64,000 nt of DNA from Pseudosulfitobacter pseudonitzschiae. Its GTDB lineage: Bacteria; Pseudomonadota; Alphaproteobacteria; Rhodobacterales; Rhodobacteraceae. Positions 16,412 through 25,032 of this stretch are shown one piece after another (position 1 is the stretch's first letter; every line of letters begins with the position of its first letter). A program made the translations under genes and the position numbers. The notes under the pieces were generated by a model that saw only the letters and a program-made list of their open reading frames with translations, did no database searches and was not told the origin of the DNA. The DNA is taken from positions 496,001 to 560,000 of the forward strand of contig NZ_FQVP01000002.1 in assembly GCF_900129395.1 (NCBI RefSeq), given 5' to 3'.

Positions 16412-17950
16412 TCATTGCGGGACCTCCATGCCGGCCATCAGCATGCCCAGTTCCTTTTCGTCAGTTTGTTCGGGCATGCGTTCGCCCATGATATGGCCGT
16501 CGAACATCACCGCGATGCGGTCTGAAAGCGAAAAGATTTCCTCAAGCTCGACCGAGACCAGCAGGATCGCCTTGCCCTGATCGCGCAGGGCCACAATTTG
16601 CTGGTGGATGAATTCGATGGCGCCGATGTCGACACCGCGCGTGGGCTGGCCCACCAGCAACAGGTCGGGGTTGCGTTCGATCTCGCGGGCGAGGACGATT
16701 TTTTGCTGGTTGCCACCCGAAAAGTTCTTGGCTGCCAGTTTAGGGTCCGGCGGACGCACGTCAAAGCGTTGCATCTTGGCCTCGGTGTCGGCGCGGATGG
16801 CTGCATTGTCCATCAGCGGGCCGGATTTATAGGCCGGATCGTGATGATAACCGAACGCCGTATTTTCCCACGCGTGAAAGTCCATGATCAGACCCTCGCG
16901 CTGGCGGTCCTCGGGCACATGTGCGATACCGCGCGCACGGCGTGACTGGCCGTCCGAGTGTTTGCCACTCAGATCAATGGGGTCGCCGTTCATCAGCACG
17001 GTGCCGGTGCCGCGCGCATAGCCGCCCAACAGTTCCAGCAGCTCGGACTGTCCGTTGCCCGCGACACCGGCGATGCCGACGATTTCGCCTGCGCGCACTT
17101 GCAAGTTGATGCCCTTGAGCCGTTCAACCCCAGGCTCGTCGGTGACATGCAGGTTCTGGATGTCCAGCACAACGTCGCCGGGGGCGGCGGGGGCCTTGTC
17201 GACGCGCAACAGCACCTTGCGGCCCACCATCAGCTCGGCCAACTGCTCGGGCGTGGTCTCTGCGGTCTTGACCGTGGCGGTCATTTGCCCGCGCCGCATG
17301 ACGCTGACGGTGTCGGTGATTTCCATGATCTCGCGCAGCTTGTGGGTGATCAGGATGATCGTCTTGCCCTCTTCGCGCAGCCGTCCCAGGATGCGGAACA
17401 ACTGGTCGGCCTCGGCGGGGGTCAGCACGCCGGTGGGTTCGTCCAGGATCAGGATATCGGCCTGCCGGTACAGCGCCTTGAGGATTTCCACACGCTGCTG
17501 CATCCCCACGCCCAGATCTTCGATCACGGCATCGGGGTTCACGTTCAGCCCGTATTCCTGCTCCAGCGCCACCAATTCCTTGCGGGCCTTGCCCAGCGAG
17601 GTGGTCAGCGACCAACCGTCCTCGGCGCCCAGAATGATGTTTTCCAGCACGGTAAAGTTTTCGACCAGCTTGAAATGCTGGAACACCATGCCGATGCCCG
17701 CTGTAATCGCGGCCTGGCTGTCGGGAATGTCGGTTTTGGTGCCACTGATGAAAATCTCGCCCGCGTCGGCTTTGTAAAAGCCGTAGAGGATGCTCATCAG
17801 GGTGGATTTGCCGGCACCGTTCTCGCCGATGATCCCGTGGATGGTGCCGGGCATCACGCGGATCGAGATGTCCTTGTTGGCCTGCACGGGGCCAAAGGCC
17901 TTGGATATGCCTTTGAGTTCAATCGCGGGGGCTACGGTGGTGGCAGGCAT
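16412..17950 (-). CDS. ABC transporter ATP-binding protein, nucleoside (BMP) type
   Basis: Double-domain ATPase of 512 aa, like YufO/NupO and RbsA. Domain 1 (about 8-245) has Walker A GENGAGKS and LILDEPT; domain 2 (about 258-505) has a degenerate Walker A (GVAGNGQSEL), signature NFSGGNQQK and LLLVGQPTRGVD. The family works as one fused protein with unequal nucleotide sites. It energises the two permeases encoded downstream; the binding-protein gene precedes it across a hairpin. Confidence 0.95.
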   Translation of the reverse strand: MPATTVAPAIELKGISKAFGPVQANKDISIRVMPGTIHGIIGENGAGKSTLMSILYGFYKADAGEIFISGTKTDIPDSQAAITAGIGMVFQHFKLVENFTVLENIILGAEDGWSLTTSLGKARKELVALEQEYGLNVNPDAVIEDLGVGMQQRVEILKALYRQADILILDEPTGVLTPAEADQLFRILGRLREEGKTIILITHKLREIMEITDTVSVMRRGQMTATVKTAETTPEQLAELMVGRKVLLRVDKAPAAPGDVVLDIQNLHVTDEPGVERLKGINLQVRAGEIVGIAGVAGNGQSELLELLGGYARGTGTVLMNGDPIDLSGKHSDGQSRRARGIAHVPEDRQREGLIMDFHAWENTAFGYHHDPAYKSGPLMDNAAIRADTEAKMQRFDVRPPDPKLAAKNFSGGNQQKIVLAREIERNPDLLLVGQPTRGVDIGAIEFIHQQIVALRDQGKAILLVSVELEEIFSLSDRIAVMFDGHIMGERMPEQTDEKELGMLMAGMEVPQ

Positions 17951-17974
17951 GACTGGCGAACCCTTTGTCTTGCG

Positions 17975-18006
17975 AAAGGGCCGCGCCAGTTGAAATGGCG
18001 CGGCCC
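17975..18006 (-). terminator. intercistronic hairpin after the BMP gene
   Basis: Perfect 11-bp stem (GGGCCGCGCCA / TGGCGCGGCCC) with a 7-base loop; on the minus strand only TTT follows. It probably ends part of the transcripts or protects the binding-protein mRNA, giving more binding protein than transporter. Confidence 0.6.
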
Positions 18007-18026
18007 GGTGTTTTCAGAGGACAGGA

Positions 18027-19022
18027 TCAGAACGACAGTGCAGGGCAGCTGTCGTCGGATGTGTAATCGTGCACGACGATGTCACCCGCAGCGATCGAAG
18101 CTGCAGCCGCGTCCACCGGTGTTTTCATCTCTTCGGTCACCAGCTCTGCGTTGTTTTCATCCATCGCATAGCCGACGCCGCCGTTGGCCAGATCCAGAAT
18201 CTGAACCCCACCTTCCAGAGCGTCGCCCGCCTTCATCGACTCGTATACGGCCACGTCCACGCGTTTCAGCATCGATGTCAGGACCTTGCCGGGGTGCAGG
18301 TGGTTCTGGTTGCTGTCGACGCCGATGGACAGGATGCCTTCGTCGGCTGCGGTTTGCAGAACGCCCACGCCGGTGCCGCCCGCCGCGGCATAGACCACGT
18401 CAGCGCCCTGGCTGATCTGCGCCTTGGTCAGCTCGGACCCTTTCACAGGGTCGTTCCACGCAGCCGGTGTGGTGCCGGTCATGTTCGAGATGATGGTTGC
18501 ATCGGGGTTCACGGCCTTGACACCCTGGGCGTAGCCACAGGCGAACTTGCGGATCAGCGGGATGTCCATGCCGCCGATAAAGCCGACCGTGCCGGTTTTC
18601 GAGGCTTCAGCCGCCAACATGCCGACCAGGTAAGACCCTTCGTGCTCGGTAAAGCCGATGACCTTGACGTTGGGCGCATCGACCCAGCCATCAATCGTCA
18701 CGAATGTGGTGTCGGGATAGTCGGGTGCCACAACTTCCAGCGCGCTGGAGAAGGCGAAGCCGGTGGTGATCACCGGATTGGCGCCCGATTCTGCAAAGCG
18801 GCGCAGGGCCTGCTCGCGTTGTGCTTCGGACTGCATTTCAATCTCGCGGAACGTGCCACCGGTCTCTTCGGCCCAACGTTGCGCACCGGCAAAGGCGGCT
18901 TCGTTGAAGGATTTGTCGAATTTGCCACCCAGGTCATAGACCAGCGCGGGTTCAGCAAAGGCGGCACCGGCGGTCAGGGCCAGCCCGGCAGCGGCGCCCA
19001 GAAATTTTTGCATAAGGGTCAT
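18027..19022 (-). CDS. BMP family substrate-binding protein
   Basis: Periplasmic binding protein, 331 aa, of the BMP/PnrA/Med family that captures purine nucleosides or related ligands. Signal peptide about 1-24 (GAAFA|EP), with no lipobox Cys, so it is soluble rather than a lipoprotein as in Gram-positives. Family motifs: DKSFNEAAFAG near residue 40, GFIGGMDIPLIRKFACGYAQG and VVYAAAGGTGVGV. The ATG used has GGGAG 7 bases upstream; the next Met, 3 codons later, is less likely. First gene of the importer operon. Confidence 0.95.
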   Translation of the reverse strand: MTLMQKFLGAAAGLALTAGAAFAEPALVYDLGGKFDKSFNEAAFAGAQRWAEETGGTFREIEMQSEAQREQALRRFAESGANPVITTGFAFSSALEVVAPDYPDTTFVTIDGWVDAPNVKVIGFTEHEGSYLVGMLAAEASKTGTVGFIGGMDIPLIRKFACGYAQGVKAVNPDATIISNMTGTTPAAWNDPVKGSELTKAQISQGADVVYAAAGGTGVGVLQTAADEGILSIGVDSNQNHLHPGKVLTSMLKRVDVAVYESMKAGDALEGGVQILDLANGGVGYAMDENNAELVTEEMKTPVDAAAASIAAGDIVVHDYTSDDSCPALSF

Positions 19023-19098
19023 GTGGTATCTCCCATTTTTCATGTTTGGAGCCTGCCGCCCGTTGGGAAGCGGAGCCCAGTGCCCGTGCATTTCTGTG

Positions 19099-19131
19099 TG
19101 CATCGCAGGCAGATCAGATTGATCAGATGCA
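19099..19131 (-). promoter_or_regulatory. candidate operator upstream of the BMP importer operon
   Basis: TGCATC and GATGCA form outer arms; inside is GATCA-GAT-TGATC, also readable as two direct GATCAGAT units 9 bases apart. It lies about 77 bases before the BMP start. No regulator gene is adjacent, so the cognate protein is unknown. Confidence 0.35.
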
Positions 19132-19212
19132 AATAAGGCCGCAGCGTTGGTGCCGGGTCAACCGCTTTTTCTGTCGATGGGGGCGGATTCAGGGGGCTGA
19201 CCTAAGGTGAAC

Positions 19213-19623
19213 TCAACCGAGCGGCGCGCGCATAAGCACCGCATCCACAGCGGCCGCCCCCGCACGCAGGTAATAGCCGGCGCGCCGCCCTGCGGGTGCG
19301 AAACCGCATGCGCTGTAAAGGGCGCGCGCAGGGGCGTTGTCCGCTGCAACTTCGAGAAAGGCATCCGCCGCAGTTTCGGCAGCCTGCGCCATCCAAAGCG
19401 TCATCAACCTGCGACCGATTCCCGTGCCTTGGTGGTCAGGGTGCACTGCAATGGTGAGCAATTCGGCTTCGCCCGCGACGACCCGCACAAGGGCAAAGCC
19501 GTGGGGCTGCATGGTGGCAAAGACATAGGGGCTGTCGAGCAGCGTGGCGAATTCCGCCTCGGTCCAGGGCCGCGCGTCGGTAAAGGCGGCGGCGTGGATA
19601 TGGGCCATGTCCTGTGGGGTCAC
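19213..19623 (-). CDS. rimI: GNAT acetyltransferase, RimI-like
   Basis: N-acetyltransferase of 136 aa, likely the ribosomal-protein S18 N-terminal acetyltransferase. The acetyl-CoA loop VHPDHQGTGIGRRLM (about 60-75) and the ADNAPARALYSACGF stretch are clear GNAT signatures. The GTG start overlaps the tsaB stop (GTGA), which with the classic tsaB-rimI order supports the name; an ATG five codons later is an alternative start. Specificity is inferred from context. Confidence 0.87.
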   Translation of the reverse strand: MTPQDMAHIHAAAFTDARPWTEAEFATLLDSPYVFATMQPHGFALVRVVAGEAELLTIAVHPDHQGTGIGRRLMTLWMAQAAETAADAFLEVAADNAPARALYSACGFAPAGRRAGYYLRAGAAAVDAVLMRAPLG

Positions 19624-20204
19624 GGTGCGTCGGACGGCAGGATCACTGGCGGCACGTCGCGACCCGGCGCGGCGTCGGCCGGGCGCAGGTAATAGGGGGC
19701 AGGCGGCGGCGCGCTTTGCGGATAGAGGCCCGCGGCATGGCTGGCGATGGCACGGGCCAGATCGGCCGGCGCGGGATCGGCGGGCAGGGTGGTGCCGTCA
19801 GCCTCAAGCTGCGCGCGCGTGACCAAAGCGGGGCCGTCCGCCTGCATCACGTACACCGATTCGCGCGGGGCGGGCACGCAGAGAGGATGGGCTTGCAGGT
19901 CTTTGCGCTGCTCAAACCCGGTGACACCATAGGCAGGCACGTCCAGTCCCAGCGCCAGACCACGCGCGGCAGAGACGCCGATGCGGATGCCCGTGAAATT
20001 GCCCGGCCCGACACCAACGCCAAGCGCATCCAGATCGCGCCATCCCAGATCGTGACGGGCGAGCAGTTCTTGCAGCAAACCCATCAGGCGCTCGGCCTGT
20101 CCGCGGGTCATTTCCTCGGCCACCGCCTCGACCACGGCCCCATTCGACCACAGGGCGGCGGCGCACCACGCGCCCGAAGTGTCAAAGCCCAGGACGACGC
20201 TCAT
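19620..20204 (-). CDS. tsaB: tRNA threonylcarbamoyladenosine biosynthesis protein TsaB
   Basis: Scaffold partner of TsaD in making t6A37 on ANN-decoding tRNAs. 194 aa. The N-terminal ASKHA fold is evident: LGFDTSGAWCAAAL, the basic helix EEMTRGQAERLMGLLQELL, and GVGVGPGNFTGIRIGVSAARGLA. The C-terminal half is divergent and Pro/Ala-rich, as usual. The start is set by the MSVVLGFDTS beginning; a longer frame adds non-conserved residues. Coupled to rimI. Confidence 0.94.
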   Translation of the reverse strand: MSVVLGFDTSGAWCAAALWSNGAVVEAVAEEMTRGQAERLMGLLQELLARHDLGWRDLDALGVGVGPGNFTGIRIGVSAARGLALGLDVPAYGVTGFEQRKDLQAHPLCVPAPRESVYVMQADGPALVTRAQLEADGTTLPADPAPADLARAIASHAAGLYPQSAPPPAPYYLRPADAAPGRDVPPVILPSDAP

Positions 20205-20286
20205 GCCAGGGCACCGGGCAGTGCAGAAAAGCACAGGGCGCCGCAAATGCAGCGCCCGCTAAAACTTGAAGTATCAGGCACGAAGA

Positions 20287-20850
20287 TCAGACCGCGACGG
20301 GGCGCACTTCGGTGACTTCGGGGATGTAATGGCGCAGCAGGTTTTCGATGCCCATTTTCAGCGTCAGCGTGGACGACGGGCAACCGGCACAGGCGCCTTG
20401 CATGTGCAGGTAAACAACCCCGCGGTCAAAGCCGTGGAAGGTGATGTCGCCGCCATCCTGCGCCACGGCAGGGCGCACGCGGCTGTCCAGCAGTTCCTTG
20501 ATCTGGCCGACGATCGCCCCGTCTTCACCGGAATGCTCGGCATGGCCGGATGCGGGCGCGTGGCCCTCGTCCATGACCGCATCGCCGGACTGGTAATGTT
20601 CCATGATCGCGCCCAGAACGCCGGGTTTCATATGATCCCATTCGGTCGCGTCATCCTTGGTCACGGTGACAAAGTCGGTGCCAAAGAACACGCCTGTCAC
20701 ACCTGACACGGCAAAGATGCGTTGTGCCAGAGGCGACTTGGCCGCGGCATCCGCCGTCGGGAAGTCAGCCGTACCCATGTCCAGAACGGTCTGGCCGGGC
20801 AGGAACTTCAGTGTCGCAGGGTTCGGCGTCGATTCGGTTTGGATGAACAT
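20287..20850 (-). CDS. Nfu-type Fe-S cluster scaffold/carrier (NifU family)
   Basis: Delivers Fe-S clusters to target proteins. 187 aa: an N-terminal Nfu_N domain (about 1-88, starting MFIQTESTPNPATLKFLPG) and a C-terminal NifU-like domain (about 112-182) with the cluster-binding CxxC in QGACAGCPSS. Same architecture as mitochondrial NFU1 and typical of alphaproteobacteria. GAGGAG lies before the ATG. It precedes tsaB by 82 bases on the same strand. Confidence 0.95.
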   Translation of the reverse strand: MFIQTESTPNPATLKFLPGQTVLDMGTADFPTADAAAKSPLAQRIFAVSGVTGVFFGTDFVTVTKDDATEWDHMKPGVLGAIMEHYQSGDAVMDEGHAPASGHAEHSGEDGAIVGQIKELLDSRVRPAVAQDGGDITFHGFDRGVVYLHMQGACAGCPSSTLTLKMGIENLLRHYIPEVTEVRPVAV

Positions 20851-20937
20851 GGCAAGCGCTCCTCGTGGGCTGTTACACCTGATATGCGGATCATGGGGCC
20901 GCAAGTCAAGGTTTGGAACGATTCTAAACTGTATCGC

Positions 20938-21687
20938 CTAGCGGCACATCACGCCGGTCAGGGCCTGTGCCGGGTCATTCTCGGTTGCATCCAGCCCGCT
21001 GGCCGGTTCTCGAAAGCTGATATCGGCGCTGTCCAGGAACGCGGGCAGACCTGCGGTGCCAACAACGGCAGCAAGCTTGCGCAATCCCTTGGCCTGGGCC
21101 TCGGTCGCGCCTTGCAAGGTCAACGGGCCTGCGACGAGGCCAATCACATGATCCTGCGCGTCCAGTACGGGCGCACCGATATTGCGCTTTTTGGCGGGAA
21201 TTTGCGCGATCATCTGGCCGGTGGCCTCGATCTGCCCTAACAGGCGCACCTCGGACCGTTTGGCTTCAGCGTCTTTCCAGCCATCCTTGGTCACGCCCAG
21301 AACAGTGATCTTGCCGGTGTCGCCGATGCTGTCGTCGCTGATGGTCAACCAGTGCGCGGAATGCCGCGTGCTGGTCAGAACCGCCAGCCCCGCGTCAGCA
21401 TCCTGTGCCACCACTTCCACGGGCGTGCCATCCGGCAACCGCAGCCCTGCGTCGCCGCAATGATCCAGGGTGTTCTGCGCCGTGACAAAGTCCGTTTCGT
21501 TGACGTAGAACCCGACGCCCGCGCGGCGGGTCTGGCCCTTGGCGTCATCCGCTTCGACCATCGTGTCGGGGCTGTCGGGTTGCTGTGTTTGCGCCTGTAG
21601 CGCGCGCACCAGATCGTCAGTGCCTGACGCCCAGGCAAATCCAAGCGGACAAAGCAGGAAAAGGACGGTGGGGAAAAGCTGTTTCAT
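20938..21687 (-). CDS. secreted trypsin-fold protein lacking the catalytic triad
   Basis: A 249-aa exported protein: signal peptide about 1-20 (WA|SG), then a DegP/trypsin-like fold recognisable from VGFYVNETDFVTAQNTL, LPDGTPVEVVAQDADAGLAVL and RNIGAPVLDAQDHVIGLVAG. Aligned by eye, all three catalytic positions are changed: His to Asn72, Asp to Gly100, Ser to Ile170. It is therefore likely a pseudoprotease with a binding or scaffold role in the periplasm. The start is the Met before the signal; no good Shine-Dalgarno is seen. Single gene. Confidence 0.7.
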   Translation of the reverse strand: MKQLFPTVLFLLCPLGFAWASGTDDLVRALQAQTQQPDSPDTMVEADDAKGQTRRAGVGFYVNETDFVTAQNTLDHCGDAGLRLPDGTPVEVVAQDADAGLAVLTSTRHSAHWLTISDDSIGDTGKITVLGVTKDGWKDAEAKRSEVRLLGQIEATGQMIAQIPAKKRNIGAPVLDAQDHVIGLVAGPLTLQGATEAQAKGLRKLAAVVGTAGLPAFLDSADISFREPASGLDATENDPAQALTGVMCR

Positions 21688-21743
21688 AGCAAGCACGCTA
21701 TGCCGGTGCGGGGCGGCGCACAACGCACATCCGCGCGAGCGCT

Positions 21744-22199
21744 TCAGGTGATGGCTTCCAGCTTTTCCTTGCTGAGGTCGCCGGGCACGATGGTGATCGG
21801 AATGGGCAGGGAGGCGGCATTGCGCGACAGCTGCATGACCAGCGGGCCGGGGCCTTTCTTGTCCGTGCCTGCCCCCAGAACCAGAACGCCGATTTCCGGG
21901 TCTTCGGTGATCTGGGCGATGATCTCGTCCGCGGCCTGACCGTTGCGAATGACCAGCTCGGGATTCACGCCTTGCTTGTCACGCATCCACTTGGCGAACA
22001 CTTCGAAATGCGCCTCGATCCGCTCGCGGGCCTCTTCGCGCATGATGTCGCCAACGCCGATCCAGTGGTTGAATTCGTCCGGCGGGATCACCGACAACAC
22101 GGCCACGCCGCCGCCGGTCTTGGCGGCACGCATGGCGGCAAAGCGCATGGCGTTCAGACATTCGCGGCTGTCATCCAGCACCACCAGAAATTTGCGCAT
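21744..22199 (-). CDS. universal stress protein, UspA family
   Basis: Cytoplasmic UspA-fold protein of 151 aa. The N-terminus KFLVVLDDSRECLNAMRFAA is characteristic. The C-terminal loop (LVLGAGTDKKGPGPLVMQLS, then ITIVPG) departs from the canonical GxxGxxxxGS ATP loop, with Lys and Pro inserted, so ATP binding is uncertain. GGAGG precedes the ATG. Function: stress survival, ligand unknown. Confidence 0.9.
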   Translation of the reverse strand: MRKFLVVLDDSRECLNAMRFAAMRAAKTGGGVAVLSVIPPDEFNHWIGVGDIMREEARERIEAHFEVFAKWMRDKQGVNPELVIRNGQAADEIIAQITEDPEIGVLVLGAGTDKKGPGPLVMQLSRNAASLPIPITIVPGDLSKEKLEAIT

Positions 22200-22256
22200 C
22201 ACGTCCTCCGTTTCATCGCGCAGCATGGCGCAAGGCGGGGCGGCGCGCAATGTCGA

Positions 22257-22856
22257 TCAGTCACCACCCGCAGCCTCGGTCAGCGCCATGTCCATCCGGT
22301 CGTGGCCCCAGAACAGTTCGGTCCCGACGGTAAAGCTGGGTGCGCCAAAGATGCCGCGTGCGATGGCGTCATCGGTCAGTGCGCGCAGGGCCTGCTTGGC
22401 CTCGGGCGTACCTGCGCTGTCGATGATGGTTGCGGCTTCCTGTCCCAGCGCCTGCAACACCGGCCCGATCACGTCCGCAGCGCCGATGTCCAGATCCTCG
22501 GCAAAGTTGGCGGAGTAAACCGCGCGGACAAAATCCCCGATCCAGTCCGCGTCCGCATGGGCCGCACAAATGCGGGCCGCCAGCATACTGCCACGCGGGA
22601 AGGTTGACGGCTTGTGCAGGGGCAGGGCGGCGGCGGCACAGATGCGTTCCATGTCGCGCCACATATAGGCGCCCTTGACCGGGTAGAGGTTGAACGGCGA
22701 ATCCGTCATGCCCTGTGCGCCGAACACCGGTCCCAGCAGGAAGGGTTTCCAGACCAGTGGCACGCCACGTGCGGCACAGGCCGCCTCGACCTGCATGGCG
22801 GCGGGATAGCTGTAGGTGCTGGCAAATTCGAACCAGAATTCAAGCGGTTTGGTCAT
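22257..22856 (-). CDS. 2-hydroxychromene-2-carboxylate isomerase-like protein
   Basis: DsbA-like thioredoxin-fold protein of 199 aa, HCCA isomerase/kappa-GST family. It opens LEFWFEFASTYSYPAAMQ, where Ser replaces the first redox Cys as in glutathione-dependent HCCA isomerases. WKPFLLGPVFGAQG and the later GIFGAPSFTVGTELFWGHDR are family hallmarks. It starts 4 bases after the aminotransferase ends, so the two form an operon. No naphthalene pathway is nearby; the real reaction is probably a glutathione-linked isomerisation or transfer. Confidence 0.87.
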   Translation of the reverse strand: MTKPLEFWFEFASTYSYPAAMQVEAACAARGVPLVWKPFLLGPVFGAQGMTDSPFNLYPVKGAYMWRDMERICAAAALPLHKPSTFPRGSMLAARICAAHADADWIGDFVRAVYSANFAEDLDIGAADVIGPVLQALGQEAATIIDSAGTPEAKQALRALTDDAIARGIFGAPSFTVGTELFWGHDRMDMALTEAAGGD

Positions 22857-22860
22857 GGTG

Positions 22861-23724
22861 TTACCTTTCGGATGCGGCCCAGTCCCAATACAGCTGGCGG
22901 GCGCGCCGGGTGACGGGGCCGATCTGGTACTGGGTGTCGTCAAAGGCGGTCACGGGCGTGACTTTCATCATGTTGCCGCTCAGGAACACTTCGTCAGCGT
23001 CGTGAAAGTCGTCAAAGCCTAGTACGGTTTCGTGCACGGTCACGCCGTCGGCGCGCAGGTTGCTGATGTGGCGTGCCCGCGTGATGCCCGACAGAAAGGT
23101 GCCATTGGGCACCGGTGTGAACACCTCGCCGTCGCGGACCATGAACACGTTGGCGGTGGCTGTTTCGGCCACATTGCCCAAGGCATCGGCGACCAGCGCA
23201 TTGCCGAACCCTTTGGATTTCGCCTCGGCCAGCATCCGCGCGTTGTTGGGGTACAGGCACCCCGCCTTGGCATTCACCACCGCGTCCTCCAGCACCGGAC
23301 GACGGAACCGGGTCCGCGTCAGCGTGGTCGACGCCTCGGGCGCGGCCATAGGCACCTTTTCCAGACAGATCGCAAAGCCGGTTCCCTCGGGCAGCGGCAC
23401 AATCCCCGAGGCATCACCGTCCAGCGCCCAATACATCGGGCGGATATAGACCGGATCGGCGGGATCATAAGCCTTCAGCCCTTCGCGCACGGCGGCAACC
23501 ATGTCCTCGGTACTGACGGTGGGCGTGATCATCAGCGCCTTGGCCGACCGATTCACCCGGGCACAATGCGCTTCCAGGTCGGGGGTCATCCCGTCAAAGA
23601 ACCGTGCGCCGTCGAACACCGTACTGCCCAGCCACGCGCCGTGGTCCGCAGCCTTCATCACCGGCACATCACCGTCGTGCCAGCGGCCTTCGAAAAATGT
23701 CCTGATCTCGGTTCCTATGGGCAT
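22861..23724 (-). CDS. class IV aminotransferase, branched-chain amino acid type
   Basis: PLP enzyme of 287 aa in the fold-IV family (IlvE, D-amino-acid aminotransferase, PabC). Visible: RPMYWALDGDASG, VVNAKAGCLYPNNARMLAEA with the probable Schiff-base Lys, and GNVAETATANVFMVRDGEVFTP, typical of branched-chain aminotransferases. CAGGAGAG precedes the ATG; upstream in-frame residues are non-conserved. Because of paralogues in this group, exact substrate is uncertain. First gene of a pair with the HCCA-isomerase-like gene. Confidence 0.87.
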   Translation of the reverse strand: MPIGTEIRTFFEGRWHDGDVPVMKAADHGAWLGSTVFDGARFFDGMTPDLEAHCARVNRSAKALMITPTVSTEDMVAAVREGLKAYDPADPVYIRPMYWALDGDASGIVPLPEGTGFAICLEKVPMAAPEASTTLTRTRFRRPVLEDAVVNAKAGCLYPNNARMLAEAKSKGFGNALVADALGNVAETATANVFMVRDGEVFTPVPNGTFLSGITRARHISNLRADGVTVHETVLGFDDFHDADEVFLSGNMMKVTPVTAFDDTQYQIGPVTRRARQLYWDWAASER

Positions 23725-23792
23725 CTTGCGCTCTCCTGAATATGGCAGGACGTTACCACCACAGGCCCGAGCGTCCAGCCTCAAAGCCGTGG

Positions 23793-24044
23793 TTACGTGC
23801 CGTCGCCCTTGCCGCTTTCGCGGATGGCATAGACGCCTTCGGGCAAGTCCAAAGCCGCCGACATATCGCGCACCTGCGCGTGGCTGAGCGTGATCTTCAT
23901 GACCTGACCGGTGCGCGGGTCGAACTGTTCGACGGTCACGCATTCAGTGAATGTGTTGACGATCACATCCTCTTGCAGGGGCACACCGCCATCATCCACC
24001 AGGGTGATTACGGTCGAGTCGAATTCGTGTTCAATTGTAAACAT
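23793..24044 (-). CDS. small conserved-type hypothetical protein
   Basis: An 83-aa acidic soluble protein without signal or membrane segment. It opens with beta-like segments (FTIEHEFDSTVITLVDDG) and has a central EQFDPRTGQVMKITLSHAQV. I do not recognise the family. It looks genuine: high-G+C codon use and no competing frame with better composition. It is separated from the aminotransferase start by 68 bases and from the divergent M48 gene by 157 bases. Confidence 0.6.
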   Translation of the reverse strand: MFTIEHEFDSTVITLVDDGGVPLQEDVIVNTFTECVTVEQFDPRTGQVMKITLSHAQVRDMSAALDLPEGVYAIRESGKGDGT

Positions 24045-24159
24045 ACCCCGAGCCTAACCCTGCTGCGCGCACATGCAAGCGGTGATCTGCCCGCCGTGAT
24101 CCCGGAGCCGTGATTGCAGCGCATCAGGGCTGGAAGCGCGCGACGGACCTGTTAAGTTA

Positions 24160-24178
24160 GGCCGCAAAGATTGCGGCC
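24160..24178 (+). repeat. hairpin upstream of the M48 peptidase gene
   Basis: GGCCGCAA and TTGCGGCC around AGA, ending 23 bases before the ATG and just ahead of the GAGGGA ribosome-binding site. It could structure the 5' leader. No T-run follows, so it is not a terminator. Confidence 0.35.
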
Positions 24179-24201
24179 CGCGCGCCGCGCAAGTTGAGGG
24201 A

Positions 24202-24939
24202 ATGAAACGCATGTTCAAGAAACTGGTGCAGGTTCTGGTGCCGTTGGCCTTGTTGGCCGCCTGTGACGTGCCCACAACGGTATCAGGCCCCGTGCAACAG
24301 ACGAACGGGGCATCCGTCCGCACGTCCGGTGCGGACGAACTGCGCAACTCGGATCAGGCCGAGCGCGCCTTTGTGCAGGTGTTGCAGCGGCTTGAGCCGG
24401 TGGCCGAACGCGAATGTCGCAACCGCACAACCGGCGTGAACTGTGATTTCCGCATCGTTGTCGATGACCGTCCGGGCGAGCCTGCGAACGCCTACCAGAC
24501 ACTGGACAAGACAAACCGGCCGGTGATCGTTTTTACGCTCAAGCTTATTCAAGACGCCTATAACGTCGACGAAATCGCATTCGTGATGGGCCACGAGGCT
24601 GCGCACCACATTGCGGGCCATATTGCGCGCCAGCGTCAGAATGCGGTGGCGGGGGCTGTGATTTTTGCCGGGCTGGCGACGCTGACCGGCGGCGACGCGG
24701 GCGCAGTGGAATCGGCGCAGCGGCTGGGTGAACAGGTGGGCGCGCGGACCTACTCGAAAGAGTTCGAACTGGAAGCCGATGCGCTGGGCACCGTCATCAC
24801 CCATCGTGCCGGCTATGACCCACTGCGCGGGGCCGAGTTCTTTACCCGCATTCCTGATCCCGGCAACCGTTTCCTGGGCACGCACCCGCCCAACGCGGCG
24901 CGTCTGGAAACAGTGCGGCGCACCGCTGCGGCGTTGTGA
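24202..24939 (+). CDS. M48 family metallopeptidase lipoprotein
   Basis: Zinc peptidase of 245 aa, LoiP/BepA-like. N-terminal lipobox LLAAC gives acylated Cys21, so it is probably attached to the periplasmic side of a membrane. The zinc motif HEAAH spans 131-135 (GHEAAHHIAGH), and FELEADALG supplies the third ligand. A likely periplasmic quality-control enzyme; it has no TPR domain, unlike BepA. Start supported by GAGGGA. Confidence 0.9.
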   Translation: MKRMFKKLVQVLVPLALLAACDVPTTVSGPVQQTNGASVRTSGADELRNSDQAERAFVQVLQRLEPVAERECRNRTTGVNCDFRIVVDDRPGEPANAYQTLDKTNRPVIVFTLKLIQDAYNVDEIAFVMGHEAAHHIAGHIARQRQNAVAGAVIFAGLATLTGGDAGAVESAQRLGEQVGARTYSKEFELEADALGTVITHRAGYDPLRGAEFFTRIPDPGNRFLGTHPPNAARLETVRRTAAAL

Positions 24940-25032
24940 GTGTCTGAACGGTTACGTGTATCCCCAAACCGCAAATGAAGTGGCCGCCCACCGACAGTGG
25001 GCGGCGGCACGGCGCAGGCTGGTGCGGAACTG

